Assembly: GCA_963169105.1 (NCBI GenBank)
Contig: OY720634.1
Location: 155,255,584 to 155,319,583 of the forward strand
Direction of reading: 5' to 3'
Length of the DNA: 64,000 nt
Origin: Ceriagrion tenellum
Taxonomy: Eukaryota > Arthropoda > Insecta > Odonata > Coenagrionidae
Positions 36,173-48,127 of this stretch are shown in pieces (the stretch's first letter is position 1; each line of letters opens with the position of its first letter). Both the position numbers and the translations under genes were made by a program. The notes under the pieces are model-generated. The model was not told where the DNA came from and searched no databases. It was given only the letters and a program-made list of their open reading frames with translations.

Positions 36173-36268
36173 CGAATCAGGAATGATAAGGGGATAATTT
36201 ATAATATAGTTTAATAAATTTGAAATTCGTGTGCAGCTTAGGTGCCGGTTGTAACCTAATTAACCGAA

Positions 36269-36463
36269 ATGGCCGTCACCAGAGAGGCTTTTGACGCTCA
36301 AATCAAGCTACTTCTCTTCAAAAGAGACCAGTTTAAGGTGACTATCTTGACCGCCTATTCTATAACGAGCGGGTTATGGAGATCGCAACTGGCTGCAATT
36401 TCTACCCATACGAAATATGTAGTGTTTCTCATTCGGTGTTTACATTTGAAAGAGGTACATTAA
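36269..36463 (+). pseudogene. Probable gag N-terminus of the BEL/Pao element
   Basis: An open frame starting MAVTREAFDAQIKLLLFKR lies at the expected place for the start of gag, about 110 bases after the primer-binding site. It meets a TAA at 36,461-36,463. The same frame continues to about 36,535 (NEILEYCCINNRMEVF) and then the reading moves into the frame of the next gene. This part of gag is poorly conserved, so assignment rests on position and continuity. Confidence 0.5.
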
Positions 36464-36564
36464 TCTTATCTGGTAGCGCAGAATGAAATCCTTGAATACT
36501 GCTGCATTAATAATCGGATGGAAGTTTTTTCTACTGATTTGAAAACGCCAAGGAGGTAGAAGAC

Positions 36565-38313
36565 ATGTTTTATTTTATTCTTTCGGTGTTTGCCCGTATC
36601 TCTGAAAATCAAGTTGACGATGCAGGTGCTACTTCTCATTCAGTGCCGATGCAGAAAAGTAGGCTTCCAATAATCGAAGTGCCTAAGTTTTCTGGCGCAG
36701 TTTCTGAATGGCCCGCATTCCGCGATTTATTCAGAGCAGTCATACATGAACGAGAGGATATTTCTCGCATTGAGAAATGTTCCTACTTGAAATCGGCCTT
36801 GCAAGGCAAGGCTTTTGCATTAATTTCTTCCGTCCCATTTGGCGACGTACACTATTCATCCGCGTGGAAGGAATTGAATGATTATTTTGATAATCCCAGA
36901 GTGCTCGGGTTCAGTTATCTCGATAAACTTTTGGGGTTTTCGACAGCATCTTCCGGAGAATTATCTTCGTTGCAGCTATTTGTGACCACATTTTCTGAGA
37001 TGCATGCCGCATTGAATACTTTAAACATTCCACATTTGGGTGAATTTATTCTTTTCCGATTGGCAGTTTGGGCTGTGGGCTGTGATACATTGTCCCGTTT
37101 TGAGGAAACATTGGAGGGGGAATTATTTCCTTCGGTGAGTCAACTAATTGATTTTGTGAAGAAAAAAATTAAAATTCTCCAAACCTCGGGTGGTAGCATT
37201 TCAAAGAATATAACCCCTCGCACTAAGCGACGTTTTCCACAGTTTTCGTTGCCCGTCTCCGTTCGGGAAACGTCACCTAAGAGGGGCAGTAATGCATTCA
37301 CCCGTGATAAGTGCTTATTTTGTTCTGGCTCGCATTCGTTGTTCCAATGTTCCCAATTTTTAAATTTGGAGTTTGCTGCCCGCTCTGATTTTGCTCGTTC
37401 GAGAAAATTGTGTTTTAACTGCCTGCGTCCGGGCCATTTGGCCCCGAAATGTCAAGAGAGAAATATGCGCTGTCAAAAATGTAAGCGTTATCATCACACG
37501 TCTCTTCGCCCGCCTAGTGAACTGCAGGAGCGCATCAATTCAACTCGGGTGCTCCCCCATTCAGCTCTTGAGAACAGGGGTGGTCGTGAGCCACAAGGTT
37601 CTGTGAATAATTCCGGTTCAGCCATGCCTTCGCCTCTTGAGTCGTCTTCACGGGCGGCCTCGCCTTCCGCGATATTCTCCTCGATCGCTCAAACTGATCT
37701 TTCGCGGACAGTCATCTTGGGAACAGCAGTTGTATTAATTGAAGTGGGAAATGGGACTTTGAAGCTCATTAGGGCTCTGATTGACTCCGGGTCGCAAATC
37801 TCCGCCATTTCCTCCGCTGCCGTCGAACGCCTGGGGTTGACCGTAGCTGATTATCAGGGCAAACTTTTTGGCCTAGCTCAAACACCATTGAGAAAGCCTG
37901 AAGGACTTGTCTCCTGTGCGCTTGTTCCTAGGAATGCGTCATCGCCTATGCTACGCACAAATGCCGTGGCCCTTCCGAAAGTAATGAATAAACTTCCGAC
38001 CGCTCCTCTTCCCTCTTCTATTTTTCAAGGTTTTGTCAATGTTCCCCTCGCAGATCCGGCGTTTGATAAACCATTGCCCGTGGATTTCTTGCTGGGGATG
38101 GATTTATTTCCCCACCTTTGCCTAGGTGGGCGGAAGAAATTATCAAATTCAAACATAGTTGCTGTTGAGTCAATTTTCGGATTGGTGATTATGGGAAGTA
38201 TCCAATCTATATCACAATCACATTCGGATAACGCTGGGTCTTTCGCTGTGTCTGAGGAGAGAGATATTCTTTGTTTTGAAAAGGTTTTGGGAGGTAGAGG
38301 ATGTGTCGGCTGA
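36565..38313 (+). pseudogene. BEL/Pao gag and protease segment
   Basis: The frame encodes 582 residues from its first ATG; it is open back to about 36,538 (ENAKEVED before the Met), so the Met is internal. Residues 34-110 (PIIEVPKFSGAVSEWPAFRD) are the DUF1759 gag domain. Zinc knuckles follow: CLFCSGSHSLFQC at 250-262, CFNCLRPGHLAPKC at 283-296 and CQKCKRYHHTSL at 303, where the usual final His is not seen. The aspartic protease motif ALIDSGSQISAIS lies at 404-416. The frame stops at 38,311-38,313 shortly before the RT; a frame change there links to the next reading frame. Gag would package RNA and the protease would cleave the polyprotein. Confidence 0.9.
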
Positions 38314-38317
38314 AATT

Positions 38318-40834
38318 AATCGTGATGCGGAGGAATTATGATGTGAGGAATTATTTAAAAGCACTCATCTCCGAGATTCTAGTGGAAGATATGTCGTTTC
38401 ACTGCCTTTCAAAGAACTTCCTCCTCCATTAGGGGAATCCTATTCTCACGCGGCCTCGCGGTGGATTAATTCGGAACGCCGACTCAATCAGAAATGGCAA
38501 GGCAAATATTCTGATTTTATGAAAGAATACGAATCATTGGGGCATATGTCTAAATCGCAAGGTCGAGGTTTGTATTATTTGCCGTATCATGCTGTCTGCA
38601 AGTCTTCAGCAGACGGCTCAAAGATTCGAGTGGTATTTGATGCCTCGGCGCGCACATCATCAGGTTAATCGCTGAATGATGTATTGTTGACCGGCCCAAA
38701 GCTTCAAGGTGATATCTTTGATATATTAACAAGTTTTCGAACGCATGCTATAGCGTTTATAGCAGACATCACTAAAATGTATCGCCAAATTAGACTCAAT
38801 CCGAATGATCGTCGTTACCAACATATTTTGTGGCGAGACAATCCTTCTGTTTCACTCGTGGATTTTGAATTGCAAACCGGTACTTACGGGATAGTTTCTT
38901 CGCCTTTTTTGGCCATTCGTGTTTTACATCAATTGGCTGAGGACGAGGGACACAAGTTCCCACGTGCTGCGGCAGTACTCCGACGCGATACATATGTTGA
39001 CGATATAGTTACGGGAGCTGACTCACTGTCTGATTCTTTGGAATTACAGCGCCAACTAATTGGTTTGCTTTCCTCCGGCATATTTCCTTTAGGAAAGTGG
39101 GCCAGTAATTCCTCAGAGTTACTAGTCAATCTTTCAGAGGAGGAATGCGTGACGAAGTCTTATTTTGACACTGCAGAACTTTCCTCCTTTAAGGTTTTAG
39201 GTTTGTTTTGGTCACCCAAAGATGATACACTGTCTTATCATGTGAATTTTGATACTATCGTCAACTCGAAAAGGAAACTTTTGTCGAACATCGCAAGGAT
39301 TTTCGATCCTATAGGGGCCTTAGCTCCATTAGTATTTTGGGCCAAATCATTGATGCAGTTATTGTGGCTTGCAAAGGTATCATGGGATGATCCTCTTCTG
39401 GAGGGAATAAAGAACCAATGGGATAATTTTGTGTCACAGAGCCATCACCTAGAGTACATTCGAATTCCCCGTTACATTTATTCGCAGTCGCCTTCCGATT
39501 ACCACTTGCTCGGATTTTGCGATGCATCCGAAAAGGGGTATAGTGCGGTGGTATATTTGAAAATAATACCGACTTCAGGAGAAAGGAGGGTTAATTTCCT
39601 GGCAGCCAAGACTAAAGTAGCTCCTTTAAAATCGTTGACCATCCCAAAATTAGAATTGCTAGGAGCCCTTTTATTGGCAAAATTATTGACCCGCCTATCA
39701 TCATCACTGCGCGAGAAAGTTAACCTTACTAAAATTTATGCTTGGACTGACTCCCAAATTGTTCTAGATTGGCTGCGGTTGCCTCCACACTTGCTGAAAA
39801 CATTTGTGGCAAACAGAATTCTAAAGATTCTTGACATGATTCCGCTTTCGTCATGGAATCATGTTGATACCTCAAGGAATCCCGCAGATTGTGCATCGTG
39901 CGGACTTACGCCTCGACAGATGCTCTCGTGCGATCTTTATTGGAAGGGACCAAGCTTTCTGAAGGATGATGATGCTCAGTGGTCATTTAAATGCTCTAAT
40001 CAAAAGGTTGCACCTGATCTTCCTGAATTGAAAGCACCTGTTTCTGTGATTTGTCTGGTTCAGGATCAAGAATGTCTTTGGAATTGGATGAAAACTTATT
40101 CATCCTATGTGAGACTAGCTCGGGTGATGGCGTATATTTTGAGATTCATTAGGGCGATGAAAAGGGAACGAAGAAGTACGGAATTGCCTATTGTAGGATC
40201 TGAGTGGACTAAAGCTCTATTTCGGTTGGTGAAATTGGAACAACTTTTCGAATCTATTATTGACTCACTTCATAAAGGCAATCGCCTGCCGCTCAGTATT
40301 GCTCGTCTTCCTCCCATATTGGATGACGATGGAATAATTAGGGTGGGCGGTAGACTTATCTATTCCTTGTTACCGTCGTTAGGTAAACACCCTATGCTAC
40401 TTCCTAAAGATAGTCATCTTTCACTTCTTATCATTCGCCATTACCATTTGGTATATCTGCATGGTGGTCCACGTGTAGTGGAAGCCTTAATTTGTAGGCA
40501 GTTCTGGATTATTTCGGTTCGGACCCTCATTAGATCGGAGATACTAAAATGTACTATTTGTTCACGCTATCGTGGAGCGACTTTGCATCCAATTACGTCG
40601 GACTTTCCGACTGCTAGAGTTGGGCCGCAACCGGCGTTTTCTTATGTGGGAACGGATTCTCCTACAAGCTTAGTAACCGGAGAAATGCCTCCTTGGGAAA
40701 GGCCTACTTATGTTTATTTGTTTGTTTTGTTTCAAAGGCGGTGCATTTGGAATTGGTTACGTCGCTATCCACTCCGGCATTCATTGCAGCCTCATTTCAA
40801 CGATTCATTGCACGCCGAGGAACCCCGCGTGTAA
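38318..40834 (+). pseudogene. BEL/Pao pol: RT, RNase H and start of integrase
   Basis: The frame is interrupted by TGA (38,339-38,341) and TAA (38,666-38,668), then open for 716 codons from 38,684. Before the stops it includes the RT approach (KIRVVFDASAR). After them come RT motif A FIADITKMYRQI (residues about 26-37), the catalytic YVDD at 104-107, RNase H blocks FCDASEKGYSAVV and WTDSQIVLDWL, and the integrase zinc region (IRHYHLVYLHGG; CTICSR). The integrase catalytic core begins (VGTD), then the reading leaves the frame near 40,650-40,700. Codons after that to 40,834 are off-frame. The catalytic residues of RT and RNase H are intact, so inactivation is through the stops and frameshift. 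Confidence 0.9.
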
Positions 40835-41541
40835 TACATTCTGATTGCGGCACCAATTTCGTGGGAGCAGATACGTTTTTAACGGATTTGTACCACTTGA
40901 TCAGATCAGCTCCTCATAAAGAAGCTTTGTCTTCAATATCTCCTGCGTCGGGTATTCAGTGGAAGTACAATCCTCCTTCGGCGCCACATTTTGGCGGACT
41001 ATGGGAAGCTGGTATAAAATCAGTAAAGTACCAATTGCGTCGATTTCTTCATGGTCATACTCTAAACTTCGAGGAATACGGAACGTTATTTTGTAAAATA
41101 GAAGCTGTTTTAAATTCTCGACCGTTAACTCCCATATCATCTGATCCCTCGGAGGTTGATTGCCTAACGCCTGGTCATTTTTTGATAGGCCGTCCACTAA
41201 TAGGCCTGCCTGGCCACATTTCAGACGAATATACTCCGCTTCCCGTTAGGTGGCGACTGGTGAAACAAATTTATCGCCACTTCTGGCGTCGGTGGTCGCG
41301 GAAATATCTACATACCTTACAGCAGCGAGCGAAATGGACGCAAATACCTCCGAATGTTAAGATCGGTGAGTTGTTTTTAATACGCGATCCGAACCTCCCC
41401 CCTTCTCAGTGGAGAATTGGGCATGTTATTCAAACATTTTCTGATTCCGCGGGCGTAGTTATAGTCGCGGAATTACAGTGTTCATCGGGTAAATTCAAAA
41501 GGCCGGTGGTAAAGTTGGTGCCTCTACCAACTTTAGAATAG
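40693..41541 (+). pseudogene. BEL/Pao integrase, catalytic and C-terminal part
   Basis: In the shifted frame, YLCLFVCFVSKAVHLELV, HSDCGTNFVGAD (second catalytic Asp) and HFGGLWEAGIKSVKYQL (catalytic Glu in WEA) give the integrase core. LTPGHFLIGRPL and a C-terminal WRLVKQIYRHFWRRWS...L..R.KW block follow, as is normal for BEL/Pao. It ends with TAG about 245 bases before the 3' LTR. The first catalytic Asp is in the preceding frame, so a frameshift splits the core. Confidence 0.9.
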
Positions 41542-41773
41542 GTTTCGTTTAAGTGATCAGAGTTAAGACTTGATTTTCTTTTTCGCAAGTAGCGCGTTAA
41601 TTGTCAGTTATTACCTTCTAATTTCCTTATTCCCTATCCATGGCCTAACCCACATCCTGTAGTAAGTCTTCCAGATGAGCCTCTGGAAGTGAAGCTATAG
41701 AACCCCATACCCAACAATGGATAGGACTTAGAATACAATTTGTTTATTGTTTAAGTGAATTTCACCGAAATTC

Positions 41774-41785
41774 AGGAGGGCGGGA
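41774..41785 (+). promoter_or_regulatory. Polypurine tract
   Basis: AGGAGGGCGGGA lies directly before the 3' LTR and would prime plus-strand DNA. One C interrupts the purine run. Confidence 0.8.
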
Positions 41786-42169
41786 TGTTCGTGCGCACCA
41801 GCGTGAGCGCCTTTGTTATTTTTTGTTCCCTTAAACCTCCCGCCATCTCCTTTCCCTCGTTCTCCTTATTTCGTCCCTGTTTTGTTTGACAAAGAAGAGG
41901 GCGCTCAAGAAGGTTCTAGGGTGTTAAATGGTCCGGGTGTTAAATGCTCCGGAAGAGAGAGACTAGATCGCACCGGCGGCAGTGCGCGTGCATCAAGAAA
42001 TCGCGTTCTCTCCGGCGATGGTCTGTCGGAGGTGCAGCGGCGGAATTAAGGTGAGCGTCCTCTTATTCCCCATTCTTTTTCTTTCCCCTGTTTTTCATTC
42101 CGTATACCCTTCCTTCCCTTTATCATGCGGTGCGAACGATCCTCGTGGTCCCGTATGCGTGAGCGTTCA
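41786..42169 (+). repeat. 3' LTR of the BEL/Pao element
   Basis: Same TG...CA ends as the 5' copy. It contains a short tandem duplication of GTGTTAAATG.TCCGG (about 41,921-41,952) that is single in the 5' LTR, which lacks the second unit. This and scattered substitutions show that the LTRs have evolved apart since insertion. Confidence 0.93.
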
Positions 42170-42179
42170 GATTCTGATG

Positions 42180-43720
42180 ATTTCAATTGATTTCTTACAA
42201 TGTCTGTTATGTAAAACTATTTTTTGCACAATTAATAATGCAATATTTTATTCCTGTGTCTTGCAGTTGTTCCAATTAAAACGTATACATCGAATATGGT
42301 CTCTATTATAAATTGGGAACTGTCTCGCTCGCACTACCTTAAGTGCAAAATCCTTGACATCGATGTTCATCTTTTTCACTCATCAATCCGCGGTGGCAGG
42401 GAGCCGTGAGTTCCGCTTCTACTCGCTCCGGCGTTTGCTCCATCCTGGTCCTATAAATTTAGGGTCCGCTGCGCTCGTCGTCCCGTGACAGCCCTTTGAG
42501 ATGTTCATCGGCTTTGAATCTCTTAATTATTTTGTTTCCCAATGTCCTCCTTCTTTGACTATCATGCGTCTGTTAGTCTAATTGCCTGCGGTAACTTCCG
42601 ATTTCAGTCAATCGGCTCCGCGGCGCGTGGTCAAGGCAACGCATCACATCCACTCGACCGGTCAAAGTTGTTATGGTTTCCGATCCCAAATTTTTGTTAA
42701 GAGCCTTATGACATCGACTTGAAATTTTCAACTTATGAATAGTAGACGATTACCAAAGGAACATCTGTATCCCAAACATGACTATTTTACCGCGGTGCAT
42801 AAATAAACCACCGGGAAATTGGCGAAAAGTAGAGCATATTTTTACAGGAACTAATGTTTGTAGTGGAAAATCGTAAAGGTAAGGAAATCTATAAATCCTT
42901 CTTCTGTCCGAGTGATAAGTAATAGGCGTCATGGTTGTGAGATGTGAAATCTGTTATTGGTTCATTTCGACAAGCTACAAGAGTGGTTTTAAGGGATGAT
43001 ACACCTGGATGGTGATGCAAATAGTTCAGCCTATCCTGACAAACCTTCGGTCAGCGCTGCCTATACCTACGTGCTGTAGACTTCGCAACAACTTGAAAGC
43101 GACTGCTGCCTTGGAGCGAGAGTTTTCATGGAGTCAGACACTCCCGACTTCAAAACGCCTCGACCTGGTGCGAGTGTCGCCATCTGAAGGACTTTTTGCA
43201 GTAGCATTCATTACCGAAGGGTTAGATGCATCTTATTAAGAGTTCGCCGAGTTAAATTACAATATGAGGGGTTCAAATTCACCGTCAGTATATAATCGCT
43301 AAATTAAATTAAGAGAGGCATCCAATCATGTAATATCGACTTGCATCTCCCAACATAGATATCTTCAATCCAAGTCACACATAATGCTAAAGGAGAAGAC
43401 GTATCTCCTTAACATTAGTACGAGAAAAACGTATGGAATTCACCCTACTATCGATCGACGTACCTAGTGACTGATTCGATAATTTCAAGCAAGCTGGATA
43501 ATACCATTTTGGAGGAATTTTCTAGACACGTAATAAATTCATGAGTGTGAATAACCATTCTTCAATTGTAACATTACTTTTAAATAATTTATGGATCAAG
43601 GTCCCTCATACAGTATTCCATCGAGTTGCACAGTAAACTTAATTGTTGAAGGCGTAACTTTGTGGAATGACTCTACCGACATGACTAACAAGAGAGAACT
43701 CTTAGTATTTTCCACACTTA
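42180..43720. other. Unassigned flank
   Basis: No recognisable gene. 42,400-42,660 is moderately CpG-rich. A 76-codon frame at 43,009-43,239 shows no domain. Confidence 0.45.
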
Positions 43721-43734
43721 AAACTTTAACTCCA

Positions 43735-43772
43735 GACCCAGGTTTCGACTGCCTTGCAATCATTTTCAAGGT
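43735..43772 (-). ncRNA. Degenerate hammerhead-like PLE tail
   Basis: The minus strand reads ACCTTGAAAATGATTGCAAG then GCAGTCGAAACCTGGGTCT. GAAA, an ACC.GGGU helix III and C17 are present; the CTGANGA core is replaced by CTTGAAAA. It lies just downstream of a GIY-YIG gene on the same strand and parallels the tail at 1,303-1,338. Confidence 0.45.
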
Positions 43773-43809
43773 ACATTATACATGGTATGCGAGTTAATAT
43801 ATAGATCTG

Positions 43810-44261
43810 GGGAGGGGGGGGTTGGGGGAAGAAGTGGTTGTTTGACGTCAGAGACGTGCGTCACGGTCAGTGGGAGGTGGTGGGGGGAAAGGTATGGATA
43901 ATAGGGGAGAGTGGGAGGGAAAAACACATTCATTTAGGAGATTCTCACTTATGTTCTTAACAGCACTCAAAATTTCGAAATGTTCTAAGTAGTCCTGTTT
44001 GGCTCCTTTCTTCTCAACATGTAGCACTTCCGGCAAAAAGTCACTTAAATGGTCCTCTTCGATTAAATATTTAGCAAAGGCTGATGAGATATCTCCTTTT
44101 ACCCAACACGCTCTATGTTCTCGAGCCCTTACTGAGATGGCTCGACCACTTTGTCCAATGTATATCGAAGCACAATTGGGAGTAGTACATTTATGCTTAT
44201 ATACACCACTTTTGTTCACAGGTGTCACTTCGTCCTTTGATTTGAACAACAATTTGCCCAA
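43810..44261 (-). pseudogene. PLE GIY-YIG endonuclease
   Basis: Minus-strand frame from 44,261 to 43,848. Near the start GVYKHKC...CASIYIGQSGRAISVRAREH contains the GIY-YIG pair (GVYKHKC and YIGQSGR) with the catalytic Arg region and the following His. FAKYLIEEDH and YLEHFEI follow, and the frame ends in a Pro-rich tail. In PLEs this nuclease nicks target DNA. A frameshift near 44,230 separates it from the RT part, with which it should be fused. A G/C-rich homopurine-homopyrimidine tract follows (43,810-43,915). Confidence 0.82.
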
Positions 44262-44880
44262 AGTTTTGGGGTGTAAAATGAAACATTAAACTTGTTCTTT
44301 GGGAATGCGTCAATTAATTTATAAGATATGTTCCCCAGAAAGGGAAGTTTACACCATCGTTTGAGTGGCTCGTCATGTTTGTAAAAACTGAGTGAAGTGA
44401 TTAATTTAATAGTTTCTTTCTTAGTTTCACGTTTTAATATTTTGTCAATTAATTCTGTCTTATATCCATTATTGAAAGCGATCAATTTGATTATGTTCAA
44501 CTCGGATTGGAAGTTGGGCTCGGATAGTGGTATAGATACAAGGCGGTGAATCATGGAATAAAAGCTAGAATGCTTGTGGGAATGGTGATGGCAAGAATCA
44601 TTAGAAATAACTGTGTCAGTATATGTGGGTTTGCGGAAGATGGAGAATTCGTGGTAGCCATTCGTTATGTCTATTGCTAGGTCAAGGAAATTAATCTTAT
44701 TTCCTCCTGTTTCTACCGTGAACTTTATAGAATGGTGTAAATTATTTAAAACATTTGAAAACCTGTCTAGTTGACGAAGACTGCCAGTCCATACACACAA
44801 CACATCGTCGACACATCGGAACCAATAAAAAACGAGTTACACAGGGTTCGCGATATTTCCATCGCATTGACAGTCGTCTA
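44225..44880 (-). pseudogene. PLE reverse transcriptase, C-terminal half
   Basis: The frame covering 44,803-44,225 (192 codons) starts MLCVWTGSLRQLDRFSNVLN. Just upstream (about 44,826-44,800) WFRCVDD gives the RT catalytic box as CVDD rather than YVDD. The remainder has the PLE order INFLDL, SIFRKPTYTDT, an HSHKHSSF block, LKRWCKLPFLG and SYKLIDAF. It joins the GIY-YIG frame by a small frame change. The RT would copy PLE RNA. Upstream of about 44,880 the coding signal ends, so the copy lacks its 5' half. Confidence 0.82.
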
Positions 44881-46791
44881 CCGATCCAATTTTAGAATCT
44901 GCTCTATTTTTCATTAAATATTTAATGCAAACGCCCTTAGAAATAAAGGAGTGTATATGCGATTTCACCCGTTAGATGGAATGAGACCATAGGAATCAAG
45001 TCTTAATATACTGATCAACAAATGTGAATATTCAATTTTATCCATTTCCACCGCAACTACTCCGTATTTTGTTCACGAGTGCCGGGAAATCTGTGCATTT
45101 GCTTTGCAGAAGTAGTTTGCGGTTGCCTCAACAGTTGATGGAGTTATATTATCGAAGAGTACGGTGAAATACGCACTGGTCGTGAAGAATGAAATTTTAA
45201 AGTTCACTACGATTTCCTCTCGAGATCTCTTGCATCGTTTGAACTTATAGTACGATTGATTGGGCGATTAATTGTTTGCGATACACTGTTGCATACAAAC
45301 TCTCGGGACACTTATGCCTTGAGGCATTGGCAGCTGAAGTAAGTGAGATATGCAGCCGATTTAGAATGCTTCCTTTGCCATTACGTTCACTCTCTTAAGG
45401 AGTAATCTCACAAATACATCAGTTTCAACCGAAAGCGCGCTATTATTTTTTTAGAATTTCAAGTCTTAAAGCGTGGAATGAATCAACATTTAATTACGAA
45501 TTAATTCTCAATAAACGATTTCCCCAGAGATTTGATGACCTGGCACTGCCAGTCAATAAGCAATTACCAGATTTCACTGCGTCAACACCCTCACTAGGCA
45601 TTCGCCTTCTTTCTTTTTTTGGGCTTCAGATTTCATTTGAGGATTTATAAAACCGGTTTTAAGACCCATTCGAGTCATGAATGATGATGAACTTGATTGG
45701 TTATTCTGGCGTTGATAATTGGCTATGGCCACTTTAGTATTACGAATTCTGCCGAACAAGGATGACTAGCGAAGTACATTCTCAATGTCGCCTAGATGAG
45801 TGGGGAACCGTAGGAGGTTATATCTTTATCCTCTTCATAGAAGGAAGGGACGATGAGAGAAATTACAGTCACGATTTGTATGGAAAAATCAAGGCTGACT
45901 ATTTTGGAACGTGATTTCTGAAAATTTTCATTACTCAAGGTCATAATTTATCATTTGCGGTTTCTGTTTAACAACGGATAAATGTTCATACCACTCGTCA
46001 CAAAAAGGGTTATTCCGTCGAGTTATTCCATCGCTAGACTAAACACAGGTGGCAGAATACATAATTTAATTAGACAAGGTTTAGGATAGTTCATCCATCG
46101 CTTCAATTAAACCGGTATTTAAATCGTCATTAAATCCAAGAACTGTGTTTTTTTCAGCACAATTAATCCAAAAATGCTGATTTTAGGACACATTAATTTA
46201 TCGTGGAAAAATTATGCACTTTGCGAGACGTAGTACAATTTTTACTCCTATTTAAATCTTCGCATTAGAGAGGACTACATGAAACCTCATCGACACATAA
46301 AAGCCGTGAATAAGGCCAATAAGGGAGGCTCTAGTGAAAGAGCTAAATAGAGAAAGGAGAAACTGAAAAATGATTTTAAAACCCCTGCCAAATAAAAATA
46401 ACACTTAATCACAATTTAGAACCAATTCTGGATCACGGGATCAAGTTTTCATGAATCTCAGGCAAACCAATGTAAGCTACAGCATTCGTACTCTTTTACC
46501 TTACAATTGTATTAAAGTTTAAAGTGACAGTTAACCAATGCTAAACTAATACTATTAACACTATGGACGGCTGAATACGGCCGAAGCATAGTATGTTATG
46601 AACAAATATTTCAATCAAAAACGATAAGAAGTTCTGCAACCGATATCGTAGGTTTTAATATGGTTATTTTTAACCAGTCACCGATGTGGAAAAAATTTTC
46701 CTGCCCAATGATTTTTATTATGGCATTAACTTTTTTACCCTATTCAGCTACCGTTTTCTGATGCAATCGAATGATTGCTTTAAAGATATCT

Positions 46792-46855
46792 AAAGATTTT
46801 TTGTCGCTAGTTTATACTGCTTTAAAGATTTTTTGTCGCTAGTTTATACTGCTTT
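46792..46855. repeat. Exact 32-bp tandem duplication
   Basis: Unit AAAGATTTTTTGTCGCTAG followed by TTTATACTGCTTT, present twice head to tail (46,792-46,823 and 46,824-46,855). Identity of the copies suggests a recent slippage event. Confidence 0.9.
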
Positions 46856-48079
46856 AGTGAGTAAGGGAGGGTTTTTGGGACCTAATGAAATTATAATTTC
46901 AATGAAGCCCATTTGTGAGACGGGTTTTTTTTAAAAGAGGATTCATTAAGTTTTCACTCCCGCTATCTGACCTCTTGTTTTCAAAGTTTGATAGATGTTC
47001 TTCCTATCTACCTCTTACATCTTGATATCTTAATTTCTGCTAAAAGCCAATATTCAAGTTGCTTTCTGATATGCTTTGATTGAAATCTCACTTAATATGT
47101 CCAAAGTAATATTTTTTTGAGGATTCCATTACGTAAGTAATATATGCACTTAACTACTCTTTATGGCATAAGCCTATTCAGTGGTAATAATATCTAACAA
47201 TCGGCTTCTTATCCGAGCAAAAAGTGCACAAACATATTTTTTGAGTTGTAAAATAATCTGCAAAACGGACAGGAATGAATCACAATGCGTGAAAACAGTT
47301 ACTCTTAAACAAGAAGTGATGCACTGAAGATATCGCCGCATGTCTTATTGCGTAAGGAAGATCGACATACCCATTGTCTCCTCGAAAACTTTTATTTGAC
47401 TTGCCTTGAATTTAACTCAATCATGTACTGGACCAAGGTTCTAAACCAGCAGTAACTTTTATCGCCAAGAGGCGCGCACTGCTCTCTGGTTGCACAGTAC
47501 TAATTTGTTTAGGTGTACGCGAGGAAATTGAACGTTCGTGGGAATGGGGCGAGCTTATATTCTATTGCTGCGAGGGCCCGAGTAATTTGGGTTCCGAGGA
47601 GTACGCCCAAGGGAAATTGGCTATAAAGATGGTCGAGAAAGAAGCTGGTCACCATTGTATAGCAAGAGGGAGTATCCACACAATTCGTCCTAAAACCTTG
47701 GGCTTCTATGCTCTTATTTATTTTGACGTGTACATTTCCATTATCTTATTTTGCAACAGCAAGAAAAAAATCTACACACCATGCATTTATGACACCGAGA
47801 TTCGATACCTGCCAACAAAGGGCAAAATTGTAGACATAAATGAATGCCATACGTATTTGTGTTCTCGTAATTGAAGTTATTTTTTTTAAACTATTCAGAA
47901 TTATAATCATATTTTCATTATTCAGTTAAAGAGCATCATTCCAAAACTGAAAAAATACAATTTAGATGGTATCTTCCAGCGATATGAAAAAAGAACCAGC
48001 TGTAGGTGCAAAATTTTAGGGGTACTAAAGGAAAGGTTAGACGCCGAGACAGAATTCAAAATAGGGGCCTCATTCACTA

Positions 48080-48127
48080 GGCCTTTCAGAAATTAAAATT
48101 CAGTTTTATTTTTAATTCTGAAAGGCC
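48080..48127. repeat. Hairpin with 18-19 nt arms
   Basis: GGCCTTTCAGAAATTAAAA (48,080-48,098) pairs with TTTTAATTCTGAAAGGCC (48,110-48,127), with one bulge and an 11-base loop. It could be a small transposon end, or a hairpin RNA. No further evidence. Confidence 0.65.

Larger units (their letters stand above)
35780..42174 (+). mobile_element. BEL/Pao LTR retrotransposon, structurally complete but coding-dead
   Basis: The element is 35,785-42,169 (about 6.4 kb), flanked by the 5-bp duplication GATTC (35,780-35,784 and 42,170-42,174). It has two LTRs (373 and 384 bp), a primer-binding site, gag, protease, RT, RNase H, integrase and a polypurine tract. The order PR-RT-RH-IN, with gag of the DUF1759 type and peptidase family A17, is diagnostic of BEL/Pao. 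The reading frame is broken by at least three frame changes (about 36,535, 38,280-38,330 and 40,650-40,700) and by premature stops, including 36,461-36,463, 38,339-38,341 and 38,666-38,668. By eye the LTRs differ at about 14 positions plus one indel region, so the insertion is old but not ancient. Confidence 0.95.
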
